From: Firmicutes bacterium UBA6113
Lineage (GTDB): Bacteria; Bacillota; Clostridia; Tissierellales; Sedimentibacteraceae
Direction: 5' to 3'
Assembly (NCBI GenBank): GCA_002422545.1
Contig: DIWF01000017.1
Coordinates: 107,265-171,264 of the forward strand
Length of the DNA stretch: 64,000 bases
Position numbers and translations under genes: made by a program. Of this stretch, positions 17,263 through 25,951 are shown piece after piece. The notes under the pieces were generated by a model. That model was given only the letters and a program-made list of their open reading frames with translations, searched no databases and was not told the DNA's origin. The stretch's first letter is position 1. Every line of letters begins with the position of its first letter.

Positions 17263-19317
17263 TTAAATTGCAATATTGCCTAATGCTTGTATCTGTGTAG
17301 AATTATCAATTTCGTTAAATGATAACACAATGGCCTTTGGATAAAATTGATCTAAAAGTTTCCTGAAATAACCTCTCACAAATGGAGATGTGAGAATAAT
17401 AGGAGTGTTCAGCTCACTTTTCAGCCTGCCTATCTGCTCTAAGAGCTGTCCCACAAGCTTCTGCATAACCTCAGGGTCTATAGACAAATAAGATCCTCTT
17501 TCATTTTTATTTATTGCACTTATAATTATTTTTTCAACATCGGTGCTGAGTGTTATTACCTTTATTTGTCCGCCTTCAGACCATTTTCTTGTAATGGTCC
17601 TCTTAAGTGACTGGCGAACATATTCTGTAAGCATTTCAGTGTCTTTTACGGAAGAACCGTAATCGCTTATAGTTTCTAGAATTGTTTCCATATCCTTTAT
17701 TGGAATTCCTTCTCTAAGGAGGTTTCCTAAAATCTTCTGGAGATTTCCCTGAGAAACAATTCCGGGAACAACTTCTTGTACTAGCAGTTCATTTTCTTTC
17801 TTGATGTTATTCAGAAGCTGGTTTAAATCTTGTCTTGACAACAGTTCATGAGCATGTGTCTTTATGACTTCCGACAAATGAGTCAAAAGCACCGACAAAG
17901 GATCAATTACTGTGTAGCCGTATATTTCTGCAAGTTCCTTCTTGTCCTTTGTAATCCACTTGCTCGGTATGCCGTAGGCCGGCTCTATGGTTTCTATGCC
18001 GTCAACTTCTCCCGACAAGCTTCCTGGATCAAGAGCTAGGTAATATTCAACTAGTATTTCTCCTCTTGCTACTTCCTCCCCTTTGAGCTTGACCACATAT
18101 TCATTGGGGTTTAGGTATCCGTTGTCTCTCAACCTCACTGACGGAACAACCATTCCCATTTCCTGGGCAAACTGCCGTCTGAACATTACAACCCTGTCAA
18201 TGAAGCTTCCGCCGCTTGCCTCATCAACCAACGGAATCAGACTGTATCCAACTTCCATTTCAATGGGGTCTATTTGAATGAGTTCATATATGTTATCAAT
18301 GTTTCTGAAGTATTCTTCTTCTGAAGGTGTTGCTTCTTCGCCTTTAGTTTCTTCCTTTTCATTTTCCCTGACTGCTTCACTGCCGCCGTCAAGAAGCTTG
18401 TAACCTAAAAATATGAAAACAGCTGCAAGGGTAAAGGTCTGAATTTTAGGAAAGTTTGGTATTAGTCCCATTATTATCAACACAATTCCAGAAATAATCA
18501 GGACTATGGGCTGTGATTTGAACTGGCTTGTCAAATCCACATTCATGGTTGATTCTGAAGCTGCTCTTGTAACAATCATGCTTGTTGCCGTTGATATCAA
18601 AAGAGCCGGTATCTGAGAAACCAAGCCGTCCCCTACTGTTGAAATTGAATATGTCTGAATTACCACAGCAAATGTGGAACCACCCTGAACCATTCCTATT
18701 ATTATTCCGCCTACAAAGTTTATTGCGGTAATAATGATTGACATGATGGAGTCACCCTTTACGAATTTAGTGGCTCCGTCCATTGCTCCATAAAAATCCG
18801 CTTCTCTTTGTATGTTGTTTCTTCTTCTCTTTGCTTCAGTTTCAGTTATTATTCCTGAGCTTAAGTCTGCATCTATTGCCATTTGCTTTCCAGGCATTGC
18901 ATCCAGTGTGAAACGCGCAGTTACTTCTGCGATTCTTTCAGCACCTTTTGTGATTACAATAAACTGAACCAATACAATAATTATGAACACTATGAATCCG
19001 ACTACTGCATTACCACCGAGAACGAAGTTACCGAATGTTGCAATTACTTCTCCGGCATCCCCGTTGTTTGTTAGTATGAGCCTGGTTGAAGAAATGTTTA
19101 ATGACAACCTAAACAATGTGGTTATAAGCAAGAGCGAAGGAAAGACCGAAAATTCCAGTGCTTCTTTTATATACATTGTTGTCAGCAATATGATTATGGA
19201 CAAAGCTATGTTGATAATAAACATCAAATCCAGTACAAATTCCGGAAGAGGAATTATTATCATGAGTATTATTGCTATTATGAATAATGAAATGGAATTG
19301 TTAAGTATCTTCTTCAT
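17263..19317 (-). CDS. flhA: Flagellar export gate protein FlhA
   Basis: FlhA is the large membrane subunit of the flagellar type III export gate. The 684-residue product has eight predicted membrane segments in residues 1-310. They include the conserved cytoplasmic FHIPEP-type loop between segments four and five, recognisable as RFTLDAMPGKQMAIDADLSSG. A soluble C-terminal domain (about 330-684) docks chaperone-substrate complexes. Length is normal. It starts 3 bp after the stop of flhB, so the two are translationally linked. Confidence 0.97.
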   Translation of the reverse strand: MKKILNNSISLFIIAIILMIIIPLPEFVLDLMFIINIALSIIILLTTMYIKEALEFSVFPSLLLITTLFRLSLNISSTRLILTNNGDAGEVIATFGNFVLGGNAVVGFIVFIIIVLVQFIVITKGAERIAEVTARFTLDAMPGKQMAIDADLSSGIITETEAKRRRNNIQREADFYGAMDGATKFVKGDSIMSIIITAINFVGGIIIGMVQGGSTFAVVIQTYSISTVGDGLVSQIPALLISTATSMIVTRAASESTMNVDLTSQFKSQPIVLIISGIVLIIMGLIPNFPKIQTFTLAAVFIFLGYKLLDGGSEAVRENEKEETKGEEATPSEEEYFRNIDNIYELIQIDPIEMEVGYSLIPLVDEASGGSFIDRVVMFRRQFAQEMGMVVPSVRLRDNGYLNPNEYVVKLKGEEVARGEILVEYYLALDPGSLSGEVDGIETIEPAYGIPSKWITKDKKELAEIYGYTVIDPLSVLLTHLSEVIKTHAHELLSRQDLNQLLNNIKKENELLVQEVVPGIVSQGNLQKILGNLLREGIPIKDMETILETISDYGSSVKDTEMLTEYVRQSLKRTITRKWSEGGQIKVITLSTDVEKIIISAINKNERGSYLSIDPEVMQKLVGQLLEQIGRLKSELNTPIILTSPFVRGYFRKLLDQFYPKAIVLSFNEIDNSTQIQALGNIAI

Positions 19318-19320
19318 ATT

Positions 19321-20385
19321 TTAATGTTTTTCCTTTTCCTTTAACCTGTAGACCCATGCAAGTATTTCTGCAATAGGCTCGTAATATTCCAACGGTATTT
19401 CGTGATTAATTTCTGTGCTTTTATATAATGCCCTTGCCAATGGGATGTTTTCAACAATATTTATGTTGTTTTCTTTTGCTTTATCTATTATCCTGAGTGC
19501 CACGTTATCCTGTCCCTTGGCCAGAACAATGGGAGCCCGGTCATTCTCGATATCATATTTTATTGCAACTGCAAAATGTGTAGGGTTTCTGATTATTACG
19601 TCGGCCTGAGGAACCTGCTGCATCATCCTTGAATAGGATATGGCTCTTTGTTTTTCCTTGATTTTTCCCTTGACCTTCGGATCACCTTCCATTTGTTTGT
19701 ATTCTTCCTTGATTTCCTGTTTTGACATTTTGATGTTCTTTTCGTATTCCCACCATTGATACAGAAAATCGAAAGCTGAAATTGCAACGAATGCTATTAT
19801 TACTTTTTTGACAATTGCCATTATTGATGAGAATATAAAATGTACTGCAGCGATCAAGTCTACCTGTGCAAGTTTTGGAACCTGCTGCAAATTGTCAACT
19901 ATGGATGAATAAATCAGGTATCCAAGTATTGCGATTTTAATAAGATTTTTTATCACTTCCACTGCAGACCTGATGGAAAACATTCTTTTTATCCCCGAAA
20001 GAGGATTTAATTTTGAAAATTTAAATTTTATGTTTTCTCTGGATATGAGGAACTTTGTCTGTGCTCCTGTAAATATGACTGATGTAACCATTACGGCTAC
20101 CATTATTATTCCCACGCTGGACAACAGCGTAATTGCAATGTCCCTCACAAGCAGTGACAAGAAGTTTTCTTCTATGCTGTACGTTGAAGTCATCAGTGAA
20201 ATATATTTTCTGAAGACATTGCTTGTGTATTTATAAATGTGTGGTCCCCAAAAATCCAGCATTATAAATGATATGGCAATGACTCCAACTGTTACAACAT
20301 CCTTGCTTTGAAATACATTACCCTTTTTTCGTTCATCCCGCCTTTTCTTGGGGGAGGCTTTCTCGGTTTTTTCTTCGCCTGCCAT
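19321..20385 (-). CDS. flhB: Flagellar export switch protein FlhB
   Basis: FlhB controls the change from rod/hook to filament export. The 354-residue protein has a basic N-terminus (KTEKASPKKRRDERKKGNV), four membrane segments between about 30 and 215, and the cytoplasmic domain with the self-cleavage motif NPTH at residues 267-270 (IIRNPTHFAVAIKY). The tail ends in a charged, helical region. A stand-alone paralogue of the post-NPTH tail is encoded at 9104-9391, so the genome offers two possible tails. Confidence 0.97.
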   Translation of the reverse strand: MAGEEKTEKASPKKRRDERKKGNVFQSKDVVTVGVIAISFIMLDFWGPHIYKYTSNVFRKYISLMTSTYSIEENFLSLLVRDIAITLLSSVGIIMVAVMVTSVIFTGAQTKFLISRENIKFKFSKLNPLSGIKRMFSIRSAVEVIKNLIKIAILGYLIYSSIVDNLQQVPKLAQVDLIAAVHFIFSSIMAIVKKVIIAFVAISAFDFLYQWWEYEKNIKMSKQEIKEEYKQMEGDPKVKGKIKEKQRAISYSRMMQQVPQADVIIRNPTHFAVAIKYDIENDRAPIVLAKGQDNVALRIIDKAKENNINIVENIPLARALYKSTEINHEIPLEYYEPIAEILAWVYRLKEKEKH

Positions 20386-20405
20386 ATTAATTCCTTTTTG
20401 TTATT

Positions 20406-21182
20406 CTAAGTTATCAGTGAACTTAAGCTGTTCCTTACCTGGTCAAACATAAGAGTGAGAACTTTATCTATAAATGTTGAGAATGTTGGAACAAGCATCA
20501 ATATCAAGAGCAGTCCCACGATTATTTTCAGCTGGACGTTAACTGAAAACACCTCTATTTGTGGAATTGCTTTCATTAAAACCCCAATTCCCGACTCTAG
20601 AATAATTTCCACTGCCATTAAAGGCATTGCAAGCTTCATGGATAATATGAGTATCTGAGAAAATATCTCAACCATGTTCCTGAACAAGTCCTGTGGTATT
20701 TGAAAGGATCCTATTTCTATGAGCTTGCAGGAAGTCATGAATATTCTAATCATAGATATGTGCCCATTGGCGCTGAAGAATAAAAATATTAAGATAATAT
20801 TTAAAAAGCTTCCTGTAATACCCGCTGAAACATTGCTGCTTGGATCATATATCTTTGACATTGACATGCCCATCTGCATGTCCATCACTTCCCCGCCTAT
20901 TACAACTATGCTGAAAAATGAACTCATTATGTAGCCTATGATGTATCCTATGAAAAGTTCTTTTATAATCAGTACCATGTATTCGATATTTGTGCTGATT
21001 ACCATATCTGTTTCGGGAGGAAGCATTCCGTATGCGGTAACTGCAAAAAATAAACTGAGGGATATTTTAAATATTGAAGGCAAATTTCCTCTTCCGAATA
21101 TCTGGTTAAAGAACACACATCCGCTCATTCTTGCAAGTATTAATAAAAAATAAGTTATATCTCCTGTAAGTGTCATATGCAC
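20406..21182 (-). CDS. fliR: Flagellar export gate protein FliR
   Basis: FliR is part of the membrane core (with FliP and FliQ) through which flagellar subunits pass. The 258-residue product is very hydrophobic, with about six membrane segments and the conserved stretches RMSGCVFFNQIFGRGNLP and GYIIGYIMSSFFS. It lies 2 bp downstream of fliQ and 20 bp upstream of flhB, within the fliO-P-Q-R-flhB-flhA order. Confidence 0.96.
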   Translation of the reverse strand: MHMTLTGDITYFLLILARMSGCVFFNQIFGRGNLPSIFKISLSLFFAVTAYGMLPPETDMVISTNIEYMVLIIKELFIGYIIGYIMSSFFSIVVIGGEVMDMQMGMSMSKIYDPSSNVSAGITGSFLNIILIFLFFSANGHISMIRIFMTSCKLIEIGSFQIPQDLFRNMVEIFSQILILSMKLAMPLMAVEIILESGIGVLMKAIPQIEVFSVNVQLKIIVGLLLILMLVPTFSTFIDKVLTLMFDQVRNSLSSLIT

Positions 21183-21184
21183 CT

Positions 21185-21451
21185 CTAATAAACAGTCAGC
21201 ATCAAATCAAATATGTGTAGAGCAAAGTCAGACATCACTTCCATCATCCATGGACCCAACATTATGAGCACTAATGCCGTTACCAGGAGTTTTGGAACAA
21301 AAGTAAGTGTTTGTTCATGTATTTGAGTAGCTGCTTGAAATACCGCTATGAGAAGCCCTATGGTAAGACTTAATAACAAAATCGGAGCTGCTATTTTGAT
21401 TGCAGTCATTGCTGCAGACTGCATGATTTCCATTACAAATGATATATTCAT
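21185..21451 (-). CDS. fliQ: Flagellar export gate protein FliQ
   Basis: An 88-residue protein with two membrane hairpin segments (APILLLSLTIGLLIAVFQAA and LLVTALVLIMLGPWMM) separated by the conserved TQIHEQTLTFVPK loop. This is the standard FliQ sequence pattern and size. FliQ assembles with FliP and FliR into the export channel. It sits between fliP (8-bp gap) and fliR (2-bp gap). Confidence 0.96.
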   Translation of the reverse strand: MNISFVMEIMQSAAMTAIKIAAPILLLSLTIGLLIAVFQAATQIHEQTLTFVPKLLVTALVLIMLGPWMMEVMSDFALHIFDLMLTVY

Positions 21452-21459
21452 GAGTCCTC

Positions 21460-22209
21460 CTAGAAGTTAAAGGTGGAAATCAGCGTTTTAAACAACAGCG
21501 ACCAGCCATCTATTACAACAAAGAGAAGCAGCTTGAAAGGCATTGATATCATCACCGGCGGCAGCATCATCATTCCCATTGACATGAGGACGCTTGACAC
21601 TATCATGTCTATTATGAGGAATGGTATGTACAACAGAAACCCGATAATGAATGCTCTTTTAAGTTCGCTTGTTACAAATGCCGGCATTACCACAGTAAGA
21701 GGCAAATCTTCCACACTTTCAGGATTTTTCACTTCTTCGTCATTTGACATGTCCACATACATTTGAAGCTCATCGTTTCCTGTCTGTTTGAGCATGAATA
21801 TTTTTAAAGGCTTTGATGCTCTGTCAAAAAACTCATCTTGTGATATTTCTTCATTTTTGTACGGCGCATAGGCTTCAGTGTTTATTTCGTCAATAACCGG
21901 TGACATTATGAACAGTGTAAGAAATATTGCTATTCCTATGAGAACCTGGTTTGGAGGTGTTTGCTGCAAACCCATGGCATTTTTCAAAAATGACAGGACT
22001 ATTATTATTCTTGTAAAAGCTGTCATCATTATCAAAATAGACGGAAGCAGTGTGATCAATGTGAGCATAACCAAAATTTCAACAGTCTGAGCTGAATTTC
22101 CGTTAATGTCCATGTTGATTGTTCCTGCATATGCATTTTTTGTGCTCAGGAACACTAAAACCATCATCGTTAAAATTGTTGTTGATATTTGTTTTATCTT
22201 GCTTGTCAT
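21460..22209 (-). CDS. fliP: Flagellar export gate protein FliP
   Basis: Starting at the ATG at 22209 the protein is 249 residues. It begins with a cleavable-type signal (KIKQISTTILTMMVLVFLS, then NAYAG) followed by four membrane segments and the conserved stretches TAFTRIIIVLSFLKNAMG and LQQTPPNQVLIGIAIFLT. A reading frame extends upstream to a GTG at 22254, but that start has no ribosome site, while GAGG lies four bases before 22209. FliP forms the pentameric part of the export channel with FliQ and FliR. Confidence 0.93.
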   Translation of the reverse strand: MTSKIKQISTTILTMMVLVFLSTKNAYAGTINMDINGNSAQTVEILVMLTLITLLPSILIMMTAFTRIIIVLSFLKNAMGLQQTPPNQVLIGIAIFLTLFIMSPVIDEINTEAYAPYKNEEISQDEFFDRASKPLKIFMLKQTGNDELQMYVDMSNDEEVKNPESVEDLPLTVVMPAFVTSELKRAFIIGFLLYIPFLIIDMIVSSVLMSMGMMMLPPVMISMPFKLLLFVVIDGWSLLFKTLISTFNF

Positions 22210-22260
22210 TTTTCCTCTTTTTGAGAATGCCTTGTCCTTATTAAGCATTCTCACGCCATG

Positions 22261-22584
22261 CTATTTTTTCAAAAATTTGCTTATAATGCTGTTAAAATCC
22301 ATAACTTCCGGTTTTTCTTCTTCATGTTTCAATTGAAAGTCATCCAGTTCTTTTATGATGTTCACATCTTTTTCAGTGATGCTCAGCAAATAATACTTGT
22401 TTGTTATTTCAGCAATTGCCAGGTACTTGTTCTGGCCTATGACAATCCTGTCCACTATGTTCATGTACCTTGAACGTGAAGCAAGATTTGTTTTAGCAGA
22501 AATCCACCTTGTGCCGTAGTAGGTCAATAACAATACCAATATAATTCCTGCCAGAGAAACAATCAGTGAAAATATATCCTTAAT
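22261..22584 (-). CDS. fliO: Flagellar export assembly protein FliO, probable ATT start
   Basis: FliO is a small single-pass membrane protein that helps assemble the FliP ring. No ATG, GTG or TTG gives a complete protein: a TTG at 22539 would begin in the middle of the only membrane segment. Reading back to the stop codon, an ATT at 22584 lies nine bases after an AGGAG that overlaps the cheY stop. It gives 107 residues with an intact membrane helix (about 3-24, IFSLIVSLAGIILVLLLTYY). The soluble tail contains the typical SRYMNIVDRIVIGQNKYLAI. ATT start is an inference; CTG codons further in are alternatives. Confidence 0.8.
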   Translation of the reverse strand: MKDIFSLIVSLAGIILVLLLTYYGTRWISAKTNLASRSRYMNIVDRIVIGQNKYLAIAEITNKYYLLSITEKDVNIIKELDDFQLKHEEEKPEVMDFNSIISKFLKK

Positions 22585-22596
22585 TTAAACCAGCTC

Positions 22597-22959
22597 CTAT
22601 CCGATGATACCCTGTACTGTTTTTAATACTCTGTCAGCCTTGAAGGGTTTAACGATAAAGTCTTTTGCTCCGCTTCGTATTGCTTCAACAACCATTGATT
22701 CCTGACCCATTGCAGAGCACATAACTATTTTTGCAGAAGGATCGAATTCTTTTATTTCCTTTAATGCTTCTAAGCCATTTTTGTTTGGCATTGTTATATC
22801 CATTATAACCAAATCAGGTTTTTCTGCTTTATATGATTGTACTGCTTGTTCACCGTCTGATGCTTCAATTAAATTTTCATAACCGTTCTTTTTCAGCGTA
22901 TCCTTGATCATCATTCTCATAAACGCCGCATCATCCACTACTAATATTTTTCCTTCCAT
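22597..22959 (-). CDS. cheY: Chemotaxis response regulator CheY
   Basis: CheY-P carries the signal from CheA to the flagellar switch. The 120-residue single receiver domain has the acidic pair D9-D10, phospho-acceptor D54 (VIMDITMPNKNG), the MCSAMGQ switch segment and the conserved lysine in DFIVKPF. There is no output domain. It is encoded between fliY and fliO inside the flagellar operon, the usual Firmicutes place, and FliY and CheC are available to dephosphorylate it. Confidence 0.96.
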   Translation of the reverse strand: MEGKILVVDDAAFMRMMIKDTLKKNGYENLIEASDGEQAVQSYKAEKPDLVIMDITMPNKNGLEALKEIKEFDPSAKIVMCSAMGQESMVVEAIRSGAKDFIVKPFKADRVLKTVQGIIG

Positions 22960-22976
22960 TTCTTACCTCCGTAATT

Positions 22977-24104
22977 CTATAATGTGATTTTTATCAATTC
23001 ATCTTTTTTGATTATTTCTGCTATTCTTACTCCGAAATTGTCATTTACAACAACAACTTCCCCTTTTGCAATGAGCTGTCCGTTAACTATGATGTCAACC
23101 AAAGCTCCTGCCTGCTTGTCAAGTTCTATTATGGTACCCTGGGAAAATTCAAGTATATCTTTTATTTTTCTTTTGCTTTTCCCTATTTCAACGCTGATTT
23201 CCAGCGGCACTGTCATTATTAATTCAAGATTTGAAAGCTGTTCTTCTGAAAGCTGATCTTCTTCATCTTCATCAAACCTTTCATAATCCATGGGCCTTAC
23301 ATTTACCGGAACCTGCTCTTTCTTTTTTTGTTTTGGTCTTTGCGACTGTATGTTTCGTTGTCTCGGTCTTTCTTCATAGTCATCGTCATCGTCTTCATAT
23401 TCAAATGCTTCTGTGTTTCTTTGGATGTCCTTGACTTCTGCTGCTACGTCTGTCTTTTTTATTTCCTGTGGATTTGTTTCCTCAACAGGACTTTCTGCAA
23501 AATTTTCTGCCCCTTTTAAGAAGTTAGAAACAATTTCTCTTGCAAGAGAAACAGGCATTACATTAATAAACTGGCTCTGCACCGTTCCTTCTATAAACAG
23601 GTCGAAACTTACTGCCACAATAACTTCATCTTCTATAAAATATTTATTTCTGAACTCTGTTTTGTCGTTTATTTCATACGCCAAAGGAGTTGATATGTTT
23701 ATTGATTTTCCAAGGAAGTCTGACAAGGCAGTTGCTGCTGAGCCCATCATCTGGTTCATTACTTCGCATATGGCGCTTGAATTTATCTCATCCATTTCAA
23801 ACTCATCATCAGCAATGGATTGCCCCATTAAAATTTCTATTATTGCCTTTGCGTCATGCCTTTTCCATATCATGAGATTGACGCCGTTTAACCCTTCAAC
23901 ATAATTGATTTCAACACCTATTGCAGGTTCAAGGTTTTCATAACTGAACTCCGCGGCGTTAATTACATTTACTTTAGGCACGGTTATTTCAACCCTTTTT
24001 CCCAACAAGGTGGACAGTGATGTAGCAGAAGAGCCTAAACTTATATTCATTACTTCTCCTATTACATCCCGCTCCATATCTGAAAAAATATTTTCATTCA
24101 TCAT
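22977..24104 (-). CDS. fliY: Flagellar switch phosphatase FliY (CheC-FliN fusion)
   Basis: FliY is the Firmicutes switch protein that combines CheY-P phosphatase and FliN functions. Of 375 residues, 1-200 form a CheC/FliM-middle-type domain. Both active-site patterns are intact: D-VIG-E-VM-N and S-AIC-E-VM-N, each with Pro 23 residues after the Asn. An acidic/proline/glutamine linker follows (about 200-290, including EYEDDDDDYEERPRQR). The SpoA/FliN domain (about 290-375, VPLEISVEIGKSKRKIKDIL) ends the protein. Unlike Bacillus FliY, the N-terminus (NENIFSDMERDVIGEV) lacks a LSQxEIDALL-type CheY-binding peptide. FliM next to it has one. Confidence 0.95.
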   Translation of the reverse strand: MMNENIFSDMERDVIGEVMNISLGSSATSLSTLLGKRVEITVPKVNVINAAEFSYENLEPAIGVEINYVEGLNGVNLMIWKRHDAKAIIEILMGQSIADDEFEMDEINSSAICEVMNQMMGSAATALSDFLGKSINISTPLAYEINDKTEFRNKYFIEDEVIVAVSFDLFIEGTVQSQFINVMPVSLAREIVSNFLKGAENFAESPVEETNPQEIKKTDVAAEVKDIQRNTEAFEYEDDDDDYEERPRQRNIQSQRPKQKKKEQVPVNVRPMDYERFDEDEEDQLSEEQLSNLELIMTVPLEISVEIGKSKRKIKDILEFSQGTIIELDKQAGALVDIIVNGQLIAKGEVVVVNDNFGVRIAEIIKKDELIKITL

Positions 24105-24115
24105 AAGTAGCTCCT

Positions 24116-25102
24116 CTAATGTTTAATATTCTTAATTTTTATTACGCCTTTGTTTTTCTTTGTTCCCCATGTTCCTTCAAACCACTTTTCACCGTCAACA
24201 TTCACATCAACATATGAATTGACGGCCTTGTCAAGAATTATCAGGTCTCCGACCTGCATGTCCACTATATCCTTCAGCGTTGCCTGTGCTTTTCCAAGTA
24301 CACCTGTTATTGTAAGCTTAGAAGATTTTATGGAATCCATGATAATTTCCTTTTGTTCTTCCACGCTTTGATCCATTTTTTTCTTACTTGTCTTAGAAAA
24401 CACATTTGCTTTCTTCATCACTTCCCCAATGATGCTTGAAGGCATACATATGGTTATTTTTCCTGTGGTCTCATTCAAAGTGACATTCAAGACCACTATG
24501 ACTACAGTGTCATTGTAATTTATTGACTGAATGAATCTTGAATTAGTTTCTATTTTGGCAAGCTCTGTTTTTAATTCAATTGTGCTTTCCCATGAAACAC
24601 CCATCATGGGAACAACCTGCTTGAACATGTTTCCAAGCAACGAAAGTTCTATGTCCGTATAATCTCTGATATTTTCATACTCTTCGCCGCTTCCACCCAA
24701 AAGCCTGTCTATTATTACAAAGGATAAAGGCTTTGACATTTCCATGAGAATCTGGCTGTCTGAAACCGAATTGTCTGGATATCCTACATTTACAAGCCCC
24801 ATGAACACATAATCATCCAATGCGTTGTTGTATTCATGGAATATGCTTTCTTCAACCTGCTCCACAGCAACATCGCACATGAGCCTTAGCATGGATGTTA
24901 ACCTTGATGAAAGCATGCGGCAATAGCCTTCATAAATGCCCTTTAAGAGCTTTATTGTTTCCTTTGTGATTTTTTTAGGACTTCTGAAATCATATTCTTT
25001 TACTTTTTTTTCGTTTACTTCAATTTCTTTTATATCAACATCTCCGCTGCTTAAATTGTTAAGCAGCTCGTCTATCTGGCTCTGTGATAGTATTTCTGCC
25101 AT
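24116..25102 (-). CDS. fliM: Flagellar motor switch protein FliM
   Basis: FliM forms the C-ring and receives CheY-P. The 328-residue product has the N-terminal CheY-binding peptide ILSQSQIDELLNNL, the middle CheC-like domain (about 45-235) with typical MLSSRLTSMLRLMC and DRLLGGSGEEYEN, and a C-terminal SpoA domain (about 245-325, ITGVLGKAQATLKDIVDMQ). It starts 28 bp after motB and ends 11 bp before fliY. Confidence 0.96.
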   Translation of the reverse strand: MAEILSQSQIDELLNNLSSGDVDIKEIEVNEKKVKEYDFRSPKKITKETIKLLKGIYEGYCRMLSSRLTSMLRLMCDVAVEQVEESIFHEYNNALDDYVFMGLVNVGYPDNSVSDSQILMEMSKPLSFVIIDRLLGGSGEEYENIRDYTDIELSLLGNMFKQVVPMMGVSWESTIELKTELAKIETNSRFIQSINYNDTVVIVVLNVTLNETTGKITICMPSSIIGEVMKKANVFSKTSKKKMDQSVEEQKEIIMDSIKSSKLTITGVLGKAQATLKDIVDMQVGDLIILDKAVNSYVDVNVDGEKWFEGTWGTKKNKGVIKIKNIKH

Positions 25103-25130
25103 ATCATATGCCCTCGTTCCATGATTTTTC

Positions 25131-25931
25131 CTATCTTAACGGATTGCTCTGATATTGTGTTTTATCTTCACTGTCAGTGCTGCCATCTCCATTTATGGTA
25201 TCTTTAATTATTTCAGTATAACTTATTGGATGTCCCTTGCGGCTTATGAAAATTTCAACTCTTCTGTTTTTTGCTCTTCCTTCAGGTGTGCTGTTGTCTG
25301 CAATGGGGCTGTACAGCCCATATCCTATAGCCAGATACTTGGCAGGACTAATTACATTCTTGCTCTCCAGATACTGAAGCACCGCATTGGCTCTGTCTGT
25401 TGAAAGAGCCCTGTCTATGTTTGACTTGTCTTTTTCCACTTCTGCAGTGTGCCCTGCTATGATTACTTCTTCCACATATTCGTCAACCAGGTTCAACCCA
25501 TTTGCAAGAACATCCAAGATGTCTCTTCCGCTTTGATTTAAGTTGTTGCTGTAGCCCTTAAATGTGATGTTGTCTGAAAATCTTATGAACACATACTCTT
25601 CGCTTTTGCTTATTTCTACGCTTTCACTCAGATTGTTTTCATCTACGTAGCTTTTAAGCATTTCATAAAGCTGGTCAATATCCTCTTCATCTGCTTCCTC
25701 TACTTCAATGGAACCTCCGTCCATCTGACCTGTTCCGGACAAATCTTCAATTTCCTCTTCAACTTCAGTGCCTTTGGAAAAAGCCTCCACTATGATTGCA
25801 TATTTCTGGGCATCAATTGTTGACATGGCATACAGCATTATAAAAAATGTCAACAGCAATGTAACCATATCACTGTATGTTTCCAGCCAGCTTGCTCCGC
25901 CACCGCCGTCCCTCTTTCTTTTTCTAGCCAT
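25131..25931 (-). CDS. motB: Flagellar stator protein MotB
   Basis: MotB anchors the stator to peptidoglycan and carries the proton or sodium-binding Asp. The 266-residue protein has a basic N-terminus, one membrane helix with the critical Asp at 21 (ETYSDMVTLLLTFFIMLYAM), an acidic plug/linker region (about 55-95) and an OmpA-type peptidoglycan-binding domain (VEEVIIAGHTAEVEKDKSN, ALSTDRANAVLQYL). It follows motA closely (20-bp gap). The coupling ion cannot be read with confidence. Confidence 0.95.
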   Translation of the reverse strand: MARKRKRDGGGGASWLETYSDMVTLLLTFFIMLYAMSTIDAQKYAIIVEAFSKGTEVEEEIEDLSGTGQMDGGSIEVEEADEEDIDQLYEMLKSYVDENNLSESVEISKSEEYVFIRFSDNITFKGYSNNLNQSGRDILDVLANGLNLVDEYVEEVIIAGHTAEVEKDKSNIDRALSTDRANAVLQYLESKNVISPAKYLAIGYGLYSPIADNSTPEGRAKNRRVEIFISRKGHPISYTEIIKDTINGDGSTDSEDKTQYQSNPLR

Positions 25932-25951
25932 ATTAACCCCTAATTGCAGAT

